Source of the DNA: Ochrobactrum sp. CGA5
Lineage (GTDB): Bacteria > Pseudomonadota > Alphaproteobacteria > Rhizobiales > Rhizobiaceae
Assembly: GCF_006345815.1 (NCBI RefSeq)
Contig: NZ_VCIG01000038.1
Location: forward strand, 558,001 to 622,000
Length of the DNA stretch: 64,000 nt
Direction of reading: 5' to 3'
Under the pieces are notes generated by a model. The model made no database searches. It was given only the letters and a program-made list of their open reading frames with translations, and was not told where the DNA came from. The position numbers and the translations under genes are program-made. Position 1 is the stretch's first letter, and each line of letters begins with the position of its first letter. Shown here one piece after another: positions 1-9,139 of this stretch.

Positions 1-85
1 TGGTGCGGTCGAGAAGACTCGAACTTCCACGGGTTGCCCCACAGCGACCTCAACGCTGCGCGTCTACCAATTCCGCCACGACCGC
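1..85 (-). tRNA. tRNA-Leu, anticodon GAG
   Basis: Read on the minus strand this folds as a long-variable-arm tRNA. The acceptor stem GCGGTCG pairs with CGACCGC, followed by discriminator A and an encoded CCA. The anticodon stem CAGCG/CGCTG closes the loop TTGAGGT, which gives anticodon GAG and reads leucine CUC/CUU codons. The 3' CCA lies at the very edge of the window, so the gene looks complete. Confidence 0.95.
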
Positions 86-341
86 CCGTGGTAGGAGCCG
101 AACTCCGTCGGCGAGTGGGCATTTAGCAAATCACTTTGGGGTGCACAAGCCCCATCTGCATCTTCCGGCAATCTTTTTGGAAAAGAATGTGAATAAGCCA
201 GCACGCAATCATTGATGACATAGTTGAAACCCCGGTTTTCCAGGCTTTTTTCAAAGGCTTCCGCAAAACAAAAACTTTTCCAGAAAACATCGTCTGGAGG
301 TAGCGTTGTGGTGGAATAGAAAAGTGCGGGGAGCAAATATA

Positions 342-364
342 CGAATCCGATTCATTTGGATTCG
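342..364 (-). terminator. Possible terminator of the patatin-like gene
   Basis: A 7-bp stem (CGAATCC/GGATTCG) with a 9-nt loop lies 16 bp beyond the stop codon of the minus-strand gene, and the minus-strand text that follows is AT-rich. The stem is short and has no clean T-run, so the call is weak. The same 23 bp hold three GANTC motifs. Confidence 0.3.
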
Positions 365-379
365 CACCAGCCAGTAAAT

Positions 380-1324
380 TTAGCCCGCGATGCCCTGCAA
401 GCGCTTGATATCCTCAAGCCGCTTCAATGTTTCTGCATAACCGGCATCGATAGCTTCGGATGCGCGATGAAAATCGGCAAGCCCGATTTGTCCCACGATC
501 GGCATGAGCGTCACGTCCGGTGGATCTCCGGCCATGCGTGCGCGGGAGATACGATCCTGGATGATGTTGAAGGCTTCCATCATTACGCCGGTAATACCGA
601 GACGTGCTTCCTTCTCGCCATGAATGGCATCAGCAAGCCCTTCCTGGCGCGTTTGCGCATGTTTGATGACCGCCGCGCGTCCATACTGATCGTAATGCAG
701 ATTCACCGCCAGAACGAGACGCTGTTCATAAGCACGGCACACGGATACGGGCACTGGATTGACGAGTGCTCCATCGACCAGAACACGCTCCTGCCAGCGA
801 ACAGGCTCGAAAACACCGGGCAGGGCATAGGATGCGCGCATGGCATCGATAAGCGGACCTGTTGACAGCCAGATTTCATGACCGGTCCGCAATTCGGTAC
901 AGATAGCAACGAAGGGACGGTCAAGTTCCTCAATGCTCAGCCCGTCCAGATGCTCACGTAGACGACCGTCCAGCTTCATTCCGCCGAATAGCCCGCTGCC
1001 GCGAAATGTGATGTCGAGAAGATTGAACATGCGCCGCCGGGTAAGACTACGGGCGAATTCCTCCAGTTCATCCAGTTTACCGGCCAGATAACAGCCGCCG
1101 ACAAGCGCGCCGATAGAAGTCCCGGCAATCATCTCGATATCGATATTGGCTTCGTCCAACGCGCGCAAAACGCCGATGTGCGCCCAACCACGCGCAGCTC
1201 CGCCTCCGAGCGCCAAGGCTATCCGGCGCGGCTCACGCCTGACGTTTGGCTTTTCAATGATTTCTTCTGTCGGCGGTGCAAGGTCGTTGTTCGCAGCCTT
1301 CCGCCTCTGCCCCCATGCAAGCAT
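380..1324 (-). CDS. Patatin-like phospholipase family protein (RssA/NTE type)
   Basis: This predicted serine acyl hydrolase of the patatin family has 314 residues from the chosen ATG. The oxyanion motif GGGAARG is near residues 40-46, the nucleophile elbow GTSIG has Ser70, and the DGA triplet has Asp184, so the Ser/Asp dyad is complete. The family hydrolyses phospholipid or lysophospholipid acyl chains; the true substrate is unknown. No signal peptide is seen, so a cytoplasmic or membrane-associated location is inferred. The reading frame is open for another 51 codons upstream, but a GAAGAGG element sits just before this ATG and the upstream part does not resemble the family. A strong hairpin separates it from hisI, so it is probably transcribed on its own. 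Confidence 0.88.
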   Translation of the reverse strand: MLAWGQRRKAANNDLAPPTEEIIEKPNVRREPRRIALALGGGAARGWAHIGVLRALDEANIDIEMIAGTSIGALVGGCYLAGKLDELEEFARSLTRRRMFNLLDITFRGSGLFGGMKLDGRLREHLDGLSIEELDRPFVAICTELRTGHEIWLSTGPLIDAMRASYALPGVFEPVRWQERVLVDGALVNPVPVSVCRAYEQRLVLAVNLHYDQYGRAAVIKHAQTRQEGLADAIHGEKEARLGITGVMMEAFNIIQDRISRARMAGDPPDVTLMPIVGQIGLADFHRASEAIDAGYAETLKRLEDIKRLQGIAG

Positions 1325-1494
1325 GACGATGGACACCTCTTCGTCTCGATTTCGAGCATCTCCGGCAAAAAGACAAAAACTGGTTGCATCAGGAAATGCG
1401 TAGAACAAATAGCTAAAGCGATTCCGACAGTTCCGTTTGACAGGAACCGCTTCAGAGTAGCCAAACATAGTATCCAAAGAATAAATGCTGCGAA

Positions 1495-1525
1495 TTGATG
1501 GCGCGACTCATATTCGCGCCATCAA
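1495..1525 (-). terminator. Terminator downstream of hisI
   Basis: A perfect 12-bp stem (TTGATGGCGCGA and its complement) with a 7-nt loop begins 17 bp after the hisI stop. The T-tail on the minus strand is short, so termination strength is uncertain. Confidence 0.6.
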
Positions 1526-1541
1526 ATCCTTTTGAGCCAGG

Positions 1542-1970
1542 TTAATGCCCGTGATCGCAGTCCGCTTCGTCCAGCGTCAGCGATATTTTTCCATCGCCTG
1601 ACAATACCTGCCGATAAAAGCAGGAGCGGCGACCGGTATGGCAGGTCGGGCCATCGCCCGCGACGCGCACTTTCAGCCAGAGCGCGTCCTGATCGCAGTC
1701 AGTACGTAGTTCGACCACGCTTTGCAGGTTGCCGGATGTCTCGCCCTTCTTCCAGAGCTTGTCCCGCGAACGGGACCAGTAGTGCGCAATTCCCGTTTCG
1801 AGGGTAAGCTGCAGCGCTTCCTCGTTCATGTGGGCCACCATCAGCAATTCACCATCACGCGCATCGGTAACAACAGCAGTGATGAGCCCCGATGTATCGA
1901 AACGCGGCATGAATGCTGCGCCTTCTTCGATGGCCTTCTTGTCGGAAGTCTGGACAGGAAAAAAGCTCAT
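1542..1970 (-). CDS. hisI: Phosphoribosyl-AMP cyclohydrolase
   Basis: HisI opens the adenine ring of phosphoribosyl-AMP in histidine biosynthesis in the cytoplasm. The 142-residue protein is the monofunctional form, without the HisE pyrophosphohydrolase domain. It carries the HYWSRSR segment, the metal-binding DCDQDA run, and the [10 protein letters not shown] motif whose cysteines bind zinc. It starts 10 bp after the folE stop on the same strand, so the two are probably co-transcribed, although the pathways are different. The C-terminus ends in an acidic and His-rich stretch (DEADCDHGH). Confidence 0.96.
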   Translation of the reverse strand: MSFFPVQTSDKKAIEEGAAFMPRFDTSGLITAVVTDARDGELLMVAHMNEEALQLTLETGIAHYWSRSRDKLWKKGETSGNLQSVVELRTDCDQDALWLKVRVAGDGPTCHTGRRSCFYRQVLSGDGKISLTLDEADCDHGH

Positions 1971-1980
1971 TGTCTGCGGC

Positions 1981-2622
1981 TTATCTGCGGGTCAAGGTCA
2001 TGAAGCGAACCTGTTCCTCCGCATTCACCTGCATTTCGCCGGTAAATGTGGTGGTGATGGTCGTCGAACCCTGCTTGCGGATACCGCGCATGGCCATGCA
2101 CATATGTTCAGCCTCGATCATGACAGCGACGCCCCGGGGCTTCAGAATGCGCTGGATGCTGTCAGCGATCTGCGCGGTGATGCTTTCCTGTGTCTGCAAA
2201 CGGCGCGCAAAAATATCGACGACACGTGCAATCTTGGAGAGACCCACCACCTTGTGGTCAGGCAGATAGGCGACATGGGCTTTGCCAATGATCGGCACCA
2301 TATGGTGCTCGCAATGCGAATGGAACGAAATATCCTTTACGAGGACAAGATCGTTATAGCCGCCGACTTCCTCGAAGACTGTGCCGAGGACTTCTTCCGG
2401 ACTTTCCGTATAGCCCGCGAACAATTCTTTATAGGCCTTGGCGACGCGCTTCGGCGTTTCAAGAAGACCTTCACGCTCAGGGTCGTCTCCGGCCCAAAGC
2501 AAAAGGGTACGTACAGCGGCTTCTGCATCGGCCTGCGTCGGTTTGCCGTGCAAAAGAGTTACATCTGCCTGCTTGTTCGGCAGGCCGGATTCGTCATCTT
2601 TTTTGAGGATGCGAGCGTCCAT
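1981..2622 (-). CDS. folE: GTP cyclohydrolase I (type IA)
   Basis: FolE converts GTP to dihydroneopterin triphosphate, the first step of folate synthesis. The 213-residue protein has the usual length. The zinc and active-site segment [19 protein letters not shown] and the C-terminal [11 protein letters not shown] block, which supplies the other zinc cysteine, are both intact. The first about 30 residues are a variable lead-in. It heads a probable folE-hisI operon and is divergent from the NifU-like gene. The later folate genes folP, folB and folK lie together about 49 kb away in this window. Confidence 0.97.
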   Translation of the reverse strand: MDARILKKDDESGLPNKQADVTLLHGKPTQADAEAAVRTLLLWAGDDPEREGLLETPKRVAKAYKELFAGYTESPEEVLGTVFEEVGGYNDLVLVKDISFHSHCEHHMVPIIGKAHVAYLPDHKVVGLSKIARVVDIFARRLQTQESITAQIADSIQRILKPRGVAVMIEAEHMCMAMRGIRKQGSTTITTTFTGEMQVNAEEQVRFMTLTRR

Positions 2623-2883
2623 CAGTATTCTCCAGTAGTCTCCTTCAAGGAGGAGACGAGTTAAACGGACAATACAACGATGCGCTTTGCGAGCGGGCGA
2701 TGTATTGATCCGGCGCTTAAGGCCACCGGAAAGGTTTTCGTGCGACTGCCCCCGGGGTCTGTGCTAATGTTACCCATGGCGCAGACGCTACCTGCCTATT
2801 ATATAGACATTAAATTGCAACTTCAAACCGCAGTCGGGCGACTAATTTATGTTTTTCTCCGGCAAAGCGGAAGGTTCGCCTCT

Positions 2884-3324
2884 ATGATAGATGATATTTA
2901 TAACAAACGTATCCTGGAATTCGCCGGAAACATGGAACGTCTGGGGCGCCTTCCAGAGCCTGATGCGGTTGCCAAGGTACATTCCAAGCTGTGCGGATCC
3001 ACGGTTACGGTCTACCTGAAGATGGTTGACGGTCGCGTCACGGATTTCGCGCATGAGGTTAAAGCCTGCGCCCTTGGACAGGCATCTTCCTCCGTGATGG
3101 CACGCAACATCATCGGTGCCACCGCAGAGGAACTGAAAGCCGTCCGCGATGAGATGTACACGATGCTCAAGGAAGAAGGTCCGGCACCGGAAGGACGTTT
3201 CGCGGATCTGAAATATTTCGAGCCTGTCCGCGAATACAAAGCCCGCCACGCTTCCACATTGCTTACTTTCGACGCGGTCGTCGATTGCATACGGCAGATC
3301 GAGGAAAAGGCTAAAGCTGCCTGA
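2884..3324 (+). CDS. NifU/IscU-like iron-sulfur cluster scaffold protein
   Basis: The 146-residue protein has the U-type scaffold fold, with Cys37 in LCGSTV and Cys62 in KACALGQASSS. Such proteins hold nascent Fe-S clusters for transfer to targets. The third canonical ligand, a cysteine in the HCSTL-like motif, is replaced: the text here reads RHASTL (Ala122). I chose the ATG at 2884 because the open frame upstream of it does not resemble the family. The stop codon overlaps the yidD start (TGATG), implying translational coupling. No isc or suf genes are adjacent. Whether it still assembles clusters alone is uncertain. Confidence 0.85.
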   Translation: MIDDIYNKRILEFAGNMERLGRLPEPDAVAKVHSKLCGSTVTVYLKMVDGRVTDFAHEVKACALGQASSSVMARNIIGATAEELKAVRDEMYTMLKEEGPAPEGRFADLKYFEPVREYKARHASTLLTFDAVVDCIRQIEEKAKAA

Positions 3325-3683
3325 TGTGCTCTTGCGGCAAGGATCATACAACTGAGAGCGGACCGAAGCGCTACAGCCGAAATTTCACCGATCCCTGGCG
3401 CAAGACGCCCGGCAGGGTGATCGGCACCTCGTTTGTGCGGTTCTATCAAGTGACATTGTCGTCCCTGATCGGCAACTCCTGTCGCCATTTGCCAACCTGT
3501 TCCGAATATACCTACGAAGCCATTGCCCGCCATGGCCTTTGGAGCGGCGGCTGGATGGGGCTTTTTCGCGTCATGCGTTGCGGACCGTTCGGTACCCACG
3601 GTTTTGATCCGGTGCCCAGAACACTTTCCACCGATCTCAAATGGTATCTGCCCTGGCGGTATTGGCGCGGCTCGGCATCTTAG
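3324..3683 (+). CDS. yidD: Membrane protein insertion efficiency factor YidD
   Basis: YidD is a small peripheral inner-membrane protein that assists YidC-dependent membrane protein insertion. The 119-residue product contains the family core FYQ near residue 33, then the CRHLPTCSEY segment and a later GLFRVMRCGPFGTHGFDPVP run. The N-terminal about 30 residues form an extra polar lead-in. It is usually found beside rnpA and yidC; here it is detached from them and translationally coupled to the NifU-like gene, a one-base TGATG overlap. It starts with ATG. Confidence 0.94.
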   Translation: MCSCGKDHTTESGPKRYSRNFTDPWRKTPGRVIGTSFVRFYQVTLSSLIGNSCRHLPTCSEYTYEAIARHGLWSGGWMGLFRVMRCGPFGTHGFDPVPRTLSTDLKWYLPWRYWRGSAS

Positions 3684-3820
3684 ACCTGCAAGGCGGGTTG
3701 TTGAAAACCGGCCTCGATTTTTCCGACGACACGACTGTAAATCCTAACAGTTTTTTGTTGGCCGATTATAATTCATTAAGCATATCAACGTTTCATTGAG
3801 AATTGGAATTTAAGGCTGTG

Positions 3821-3850
3821 TTGCGGTCTTCTTCGGGCCGCAATTTGCTT
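3821..3850 (+). promoter_or_regulatory. Terminator-like hairpin in the leader of the D,D-carboxypeptidase gene
   Basis: TTGCGGTC and GGCCGCAA pair over 8 bp with one G-T wobble and a 7-nt loop, followed by TTTGCTTCC. It lies about 40 bp upstream of the start codon. It could terminate upstream transcription or act as an attenuator; neither is shown. Confidence 0.35.
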
Positions 3851-3887
3851 CCATGTGCCCCTGACGTCCTTATTCCTGTGAGCTGTT

Positions 3888-5102
3888 ATGCTGAAACCAT
3901 CGCCCCGCTTTTTGCGTCTCGTTGCATCCCTTGCGCTCGGTGCGAGCGTGCTTTGCGCGTCGACAGCGTTGGCGAGCACCTCCTGGGTCGTGTTCGACGC
4001 CGATAGCGGGCGAATCCTCGGTCAGGACGATGCCAATGTGCAGCGCGCACCGGCTTCGCTGGCCAAGATGATGACACTCTATCTGGCATTTGAAGGGCTC
4101 AGGACCGGCACGTTGCATTGGGACGATGCAATGCCTGTGTCGAAAAATGCGGCTGCAAAGGTCCGCATGAAGCTTTGGTTAAAGCCGGGTGAAACGATCA
4201 CCGTTCGCGATGCAATCAACGGTATGATTATCGTGTCAGCCAATGATGCAGCGACGGTCATGGGTGAATATATTGCCGGTTCGGAAGCGGCTTTTGGCCG
4301 GTTGATGACCCAGCGTGCGCGCCAGATCGGTATGAAAAGCACCTTCTTCGTTAATCCTTCCGGTTTGACGGCAAAGGCAACACAGCTAACCACGGCCCGC
4401 GACATGGCTGTGCTGGGTATGGCACTGCGTCGGGATTTTCCTGACCAGTACGCACTGTTTTCGCAGCGCTCCTTCACCTTCCGCGACCGCGTTCGTAACG
4501 GCCACAACAATCTGATGTACCGCTATCAGGGCGTCGACGGCATCAAGACCGGCTATACGGATGTTTCCGGCTATAACCTCGTTTCCTCTGCTGTCATCAA
4601 CAATAAGCACCTCGTCGGTGTTGTTCTCGGCGCCGGATCAGCGCGGCAGCGTGACGACCAGATGGCCAAGCTGCTGACCCGCTTTGGCACAGAAGACTCC
4701 GAAGCCACGGGGCAGTTCATCGCAATAGCGAAGCAGCGGCCCGTCGCAAAGCAAGTCGCTGCTGTTCGACCGAAGACCGATGTTGTTGCCGATCTCATCG
4801 ACGATTCCCGCATCGAGCAGGGTGATGGAGGCTTCCTGATTGCTGCTGCTGCTGGAACATCTGCTTGGACGATCCAGCTTGGCGCTCCTCCGACTATTGC
4901 CGGTGCCAGGGAACTTCTTGCCAAGTATCGCCCGGCGGTCGATAAGATTGCGCCAGGACTGAAGGCTGAAATTTCACCAGCCGAAAAGCGCCGCAAGGTC
5001 TACCGCGCGCGTTTTTCCGGTTTCAGCGATTCTGCATCTGCAGAAAAGGCATGCGTTAAACTGAAGCAACAGAAAATCGACTGCCTTCCGATCAAGAGCT
5101 GA
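3888..5102 (+). CDS. D-alanyl-D-alanine carboxypeptidase (PBP5/6 family) with C-terminal SPOR-like domain
   Basis: This penicillin-binding protein trims the terminal D-Ala of peptidoglycan stem peptides in the periplasm. A signal peptide spans residues 1-29 (cleavage after ALA). The three serine-peptidase motifs are present: SLAK (Ser57-Lys60), SAN (117-119) and KTG near residue 222. The C-terminal about 75 residues (AWTIQLGA onward) resemble a SPOR domain, which binds denuded glycan at division sites, so a septal role is inferred. The 404-residue length fits the rhizobial version. The leader holds a terminator-like hairpin, and the gene probably has its own promoter. Confidence 0.93.
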   Translation: MLKPSPRFLRLVASLALGASVLCASTALASTSWVVFDADSGRILGQDDANVQRAPASLAKMMTLYLAFEGLRTGTLHWDDAMPVSKNAAAKVRMKLWLKPGETITVRDAINGMIIVSANDAATVMGEYIAGSEAAFGRLMTQRARQIGMKSTFFVNPSGLTAKATQLTTARDMAVLGMALRRDFPDQYALFSQRSFTFRDRVRNGHNNLMYRYQGVDGIKTGYTDVSGYNLVSSAVINNKHLVGVVLGAGSARQRDDQMAKLLTRFGTEDSEATGQFIAIAKQRPVAKQVAAVRPKTDVVADLIDDSRIEQGDGGFLIAAAAGTSAWTIQLGAPPTIAGARELLAKYRPAVDKIAPGLKAEISPAEKRRKVYRARFSGFSDSASAEKACVKLKQQKIDCLPIKS

Positions 5103-5252
5103 TTCCAACTTGTTTGGACAGATAGGTGCGGTCTGACGCTGTCGGCTTGTCGCGCTTTACTGGCTGAAAAAAAGGGACTAGAAGCCACAATTCAGTTTCA
5201 TACGCATGAACCCACCCGCAATCGTTGGCGGGACTGGATAAGGATGATTAGA

Positions 5253-7229
5253 ATGTCGAATACCGTTTCCATGCAATTTCCCGATGGCTCTGTGCGTGAA
5301 TACGATGCGTCGATGACCGGCGCGGCCCTCGCGGAATCGATTTCCAAGTCTCTTGCAAAGAAAGCTGTTGCCTATGCCGTAGATGGTACCGTGCGTGATC
5401 TTTCAGATCCTCTCGGCGCTTCCGGCAAGATTGAGATTCTGACCCGCGAAGACCCGCGCGCGCTGGAACTCATTCGTCATGATACGGCCCACGTTCTGGC
5501 AGAAGCAGTGCAGGAGCTCTTTCCTGGCACACAGGTTACCATTGGTCCTGTCATCGAAAACGGCTTCTATTACGACTTCGCACGTAATGAACCATTCACG
5601 CCCGACGATCTGCCGGTGATCGAAAAAAAGATGCGCGAAATCATTCAGCGCAACAAGCCTTTCACCAAGGAAGTCTGGTCGCGTGAAAAGGCCAAGCAAG
5701 TTTTTGCCGACAAAGGCGAGAACTACAAGGTTGAACTGGTGGATGCCATTCCAGCCGGACAGGATCTCAAGATCTATTATCAGGGCGACTGGTTCGATCT
5801 CTGCCGTGGCCCGCATATGGCCTCGACCGGCCAGATCGGTAACTCCTTCAAGCTTATGAAGGTTGCAGGTGCTTACTGGCGCGGCGATGCAAACAACCCG
5901 ATGCTGACCCGCATTTACGGTACCGCATTTGCCAACGATAATGACCTTCAAGCCTATCTTCACATGCTTGAAGAAGCGGAAAAGCGCGATCATCGCCGCC
6001 TTGGCCGTGAAATGGACCTGTTCCATTTCCAGGAAGAGGGACCGGGCGTCGTGTTCTGGCACGCCAAGGGCTGGAAGATGTTCCAGAATCTCGTGAGCTA
6101 TATGCGTCGCCGCCTCGATAGCCACGGCTATCAGGAAGTGAATGCACCGCAGGTTCTTGACAAGTCGCTCTGGGAAACCTCGGGCCACTGGGGTTGGTAT
6201 CGCGACAACATGTTCAAGGTGACCGTCGCCGGCGACGAAACCGACGACGATCGCGTCTTCGCACTGAAGCCAATGAACTGCCCAGGCCATGTGATGATCT
6301 TCAAGCACGGCCTCAAGTCCTATCGCGACCTGCCAATCAAGCTTGCTGAATTCGGCAATGTGCATCGCTATGAGCCATCAGGCGCGTTGCATGGTTTGAT
6401 GCGCGTCCGTGGCTTTACTCAGGACGATGCACACATCTTCTGCACCGAAGAGCAGATGGCTGCCGAATGCCTTCGCATCAATGACCTGATCCTGTCAGTA
6501 TACAAGGATTTCGGTTTCGAAGATATCACCATCAAGCTATCGACCCGTCCTGAAAAGCGCGTCGGCTCGGATGAGCTTTGGGATCGCGCCGAAAGCGTGA
6601 TGATGTCCGTGCTGGAAAAGATCCAGCAGCAGTCGAACAACATCAAGACAGGTATTCTGCCGGGCGAGGGTGCATTCTACGGTCCCAAATTCGAATATAC
6701 GCTGAGGGACGCTATCGGCCGTGAGTGGCAGTGCGGTACCACGCAGGTGGACTTCAACCTGCCGGAACGTTTTGGTGCTTTCTATATCGACAAGGATTCC
6801 GAAAAGCGCCAGCCGGTAATGATCCACCGCGCTATTTGCGGCTCGATGGAACGCTTCCTTGGTATCCTCATCGAAAACTTTGCCGGTCACATGCCGTTGT
6901 GGTTTGCTCCGGTACAGGTCGTCGTTGCCACGATCACCTCGGACGCTGACGAATATGCAGCGCAAGCCGCAGCCAAGCTGAAAGCCGCTGGATTGCAGGT
7001 TGCGACTGATCTGCGCAACGAGAAGATCAACTACAAGGTTCGCGAGCACTCCTTGCAGAAGGTTCCGGTGATTCTCGTCTGCGGCAAACGTGAAGCGGAA
7101 GAAAACACCGTCAATATGCGCCGTCTCGGTTCGCGGGATCAGGAATCCATGACGCTTGATGAAGCCATCGCGCGGCTTGTAGAAGAGGCGACCCCGCCCG
7201 ATCTGCTCCGTCTTCAGAATGGTGGTTGA
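5253..7229 (+). CDS. thrS: Threonyl-tRNA synthetase
   Basis: ThrRS charges tRNA-Thr and edits mis-attached serine. The 658-residue protein has an N-terminal TGS domain (about 1-65), the editing/SAD domain with the [10 protein letters not shown] motif (about 80-240), the class II catalytic core with zinc-binding MNCPGH, and a C-terminal anticodon-binding domain (about 555-650). I use the second in-frame ATG because the TAAGGA ribosome site lies 8 nt before it, whereas it abuts the upstream ATG at 5244. A small GC hairpin (CCCGC/GCGGG, 5215-5232) precedes the ribosome site. A strong bidirectional terminator follows. Confidence 0.98.
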   Translation: MSNTVSMQFPDGSVREYDASMTGAALAESISKSLAKKAVAYAVDGTVRDLSDPLGASGKIEILTREDPRALELIRHDTAHVLAEAVQELFPGTQVTIGPVIENGFYYDFARNEPFTPDDLPVIEKKMREIIQRNKPFTKEVWSREKAKQVFADKGENYKVELVDAIPAGQDLKIYYQGDWFDLCRGPHMASTGQIGNSFKLMKVAGAYWRGDANNPMLTRIYGTAFANDNDLQAYLHMLEEAEKRDHRRLGREMDLFHFQEEGPGVVFWHAKGWKMFQNLVSYMRRRLDSHGYQEVNAPQVLDKSLWETSGHWGWYRDNMFKVTVAGDETDDDRVFALKPMNCPGHVMIFKHGLKSYRDLPIKLAEFGNVHRYEPSGALHGLMRVRGFTQDDAHIFCTEEQMAAECLRINDLILSVYKDFGFEDITIKLSTRPEKRVGSDELWDRAESVMMSVLEKIQQQSNNIKTGILPGEGAFYGPKFEYTLRDAIGREWQCGTTQVDFNLPERFGAFYIDKDSEKRQPVMIHRAICGSMERFLGILIENFAGHMPLWFAPVQVVVATITSDADEYAAQAAAKLKAAGLQVATDLRNEKINYKVREHSLQKVPVILVCGKREAEENTVNMRRLGSRDQESMTLDEAIARLVEEATPPDLLRLQNGG

Positions 7230-7234
7230 ATAGC

Positions 7235-7264
7235 AAAAGGGCCGCGCATTGCGCGGCCCTTTTG
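7235..7264 (+). terminator. Bidirectional terminator after thrS
   Basis: The near-perfect palindrome AAAAGGGCCGCGC and its complement, closed by a tiny loop, ends in TTTT on both strands. It lies between the convergent thrS and the minus-strand exported-protein gene. Confidence 0.92.
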
Positions 7265-7284
7265 CTATTAGAAGTGCGTTCTGC

Positions 7285-8322
7285 TTAATCCATGCTGTCC
7301 GAAACGGACTCGGATTCGCTATTAGCGACGACTTCGACTTCCTCATTCTTGCCGGATGAAACCTTGAAATCCCGCTGATAAATCCGGTCCTTGTTCTTTG
7401 CGACGGCAACGTAATCGCCTTCGATAAGAACCATTGAGGAATAAGCGCCAGCGCTTTCACGCACCACATCGCCGGAAGCATTCAGGATGGACCAGGATGT
7501 ATCGGCAAGCGCTTCACCTCCGCGCTCGCGCACGAGCTTCAACGTGACTTCTGCGGCGCGATGCTGAACGGTCGCTTCTGTCAGCTTTCCCGCTTCCACG
7601 CGAATGTCAGCCCGGATGGTTGCATTCGCCGTGCCATAGTTCGAAACAACATGGTAAGTGCCGCTGTTGAGACGAATGATTGTGTTCGGTTTGACGTCAG
7701 GCACGATAAGAGAACGGTCATTATTGTCTTCATCGGCATAGATAGAGAAACGGAGGAGATCGTCATTGATCTTGCCACCATCCGGCAAAATCGCATTGAG
7801 TTTCATTCCGCCTGCATCGAGTGTCATTATTTCATGACGGGTCGCATTGCCGAGGGTAATCCGCTTGGTAGCTCCGGCGCGCCCATAGGCGACGTGTACC
7901 AGATAGCTCCCCGCCGGCAGATTGAACACTGCACTTCCGCCCTGTGCGCTTGCGATCAGCGGCAACTGGCCATCTGCTCCGACGTCAGGTGAGAACACGC
8001 GCCATACGAGACCGGTCGGAATGTCACTGCCACTTTCATTCAACCGCGCCTTGAGATCGAGTTCACGTGTCTGGAAAAGCGGATTGTTCTCTGGGCTAGA
8101 AGGGGAGGCGTAAGTATTCAAAGCCGGGAGATCGAGCGGTGGCGACGGCAAGTCCGGCAGGCTGCTCGTAGGCGTCTGCAAATGCAGGATATTTGTCTGC
8201 GGATCAAGGCCCTGAGCCATCGAAGGCAGCGCACCGACGGCAAGAAAAATGGCTGCTAAAATCGGCCGACCGCGTAGGGCGGATTTTCTCTTTGGATAAA
8301 ACAGGTTCAAGCGATCCGACAT
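7285..8322 (-). CDS. Exported protein of unknown function with repeated beta-sandwich segments
   Basis: The 345-residue protein has a basic N-terminus, a hydrophobic segment (about 22-38) and a probable cleavage after SMAQG, so it is likely periplasmic or surface-exposed. After a proline-rich linker (about 45-80) come three similar segments, each containing an aliphatic run and a phrase of the type LPAGSYLVHVAYG, LNSGTYHVVSNYG or LIEGDYVAVAKN, at about 145, 225 and 310. These look like three carboxypeptidase-regulatory or Ig-like beta-sandwich units. The C-terminus is acidic and serine-rich. I do not recognise a specific function. It converges on thrS across a shared terminator. Confidence 0.82.
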   Translation of the reverse strand: MSDRLNLFYPKRKSALRGRPILAAIFLAVGALPSMAQGLDPQTNILHLQTPTSSLPDLPSPPLDLPALNTYASPSSPENNPLFQTRELDLKARLNESGSDIPTGLVWRVFSPDVGADGQLPLIASAQGGSAVFNLPAGSYLVHVAYGRAGATKRITLGNATRHEIMTLDAGGMKLNAILPDGGKINDDLLRFSIYADEDNNDRSLIVPDVKPNTIIRLNSGTYHVVSNYGTANATIRADIRVEAGKLTEATVQHRAAEVTLKLVRERGGEALADTSWSILNASGDVVRESAGAYSSMVLIEGDYVAVAKNKDRIYQRDFKVSSGKNEEVEVVANSESESVSDSMD

Positions 8323-8511
8323 GTCTTATTGTTGAGCCCATGCGGGTGGCGAATTCAAGGCCAAATTGCTTACAGCACACGCATTTTTCAAACTTACTAC
8401 AATTATTCAATTCCTGAATTTAGACTTTACAGTTCCAATGCAACAGGCGAGAAGAAGCCTCTCCCGATTAAGTGGAGAAAGAAAAGCAGCATTTTAATAA
8501 CGAGGTTATCC

Positions 8512-9099
8512 GTGGCCCATCCAGTGTTTGATTTTCTGGCGCAGCGCAACTCCACCCCGATTTCGGCTATTTCCGAACCAGCACCGGAGGGTGAAGAGCT
8601 TGCAGCTTTGCTAAAAGTTGCCGCGCGCGTACCAGACCACGGACGGCTGACGCCTTGGCGTTTTATCTTGTATCGTGGCGATGCGCGGCTGAAAGTTGGC
8701 GAGTATCTTGCGCAGCGCGCTGAAGAAATTGAGGGGCCAATGCCGGAAGGGCGGAAAGAAAAAGAGCTGACGCGCTTTTCGCGCGCGCCCCTCGTTGTCG
8801 GCGTGGTTTCGTCGCCGGTCGCACACGAACGCATTCCAGAATGGGAACAGTTCCTTTCTGCGGGAGCCGTAGCGATGAACCTCTGCACGGCAGCCAACGC
8901 GCTTGGATACGCTACCAACTGGATTACAAACTGGTATGCCGACGACGCGCCTGCGCGCGCATTTCTGGGGCTGGCGCCCCATGAACGCATTGCCGGGTTC
9001 GTTCATGTCGGAACAGCAGCAAACAAGATGCCGGAACGACCGAGAGCTGACATGGACAAGATCGTGACCGAATATTCCGGTCCATGGACACAAGCTTAG
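8512..9099 (+). CDS. Nitroreductase family protein
   Basis: This is an FMN-dependent, NAD(P)H-using oxidoreductase of the small nitroreductase/YdjA-like type, 195 residues. The N-terminal FMN-binding pattern (QRNSTPISAISEPAPEG, AARVPDHGRLTPWRF) and the C-terminal GLAPHERIAGFVHVG segment fit the family; the physiological substrate is unknown. I chose the GTG at 8512 because ACGAGG sits 6-7 nt upstream; the long open frame before it has no ribosome site. It lies 40 bp ahead of the flavin reductase gene on the same strand, so the two may form a small flavoprotein operon. Confidence 0.88.
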   Translation: MAHPVFDFLAQRNSTPISAISEPAPEGEELAALLKVAARVPDHGRLTPWRFILYRGDARLKVGEYLAQRAEEIEGPMPEGRKEKELTRFSRAPLVVGVVSSPVAHERIPEWEQFLSAGAVAMNLCTAANALGYATNWITNWYADDAPARAFLGLAPHERIAGFVHVGTAANKMPERPRADMDKIVTEYSGPWTQA

Positions 9100-9139
9100 A
9101 GCTCAATTCAAAACAACTTGCTAACTAACGGATAGCCAT

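Noticed and set aside
2680..2883. N-terminal extension of the NifU-like protein
   Set aside because: The extra 68 residues do not resemble the family; the start at 2884 gives the usual length.
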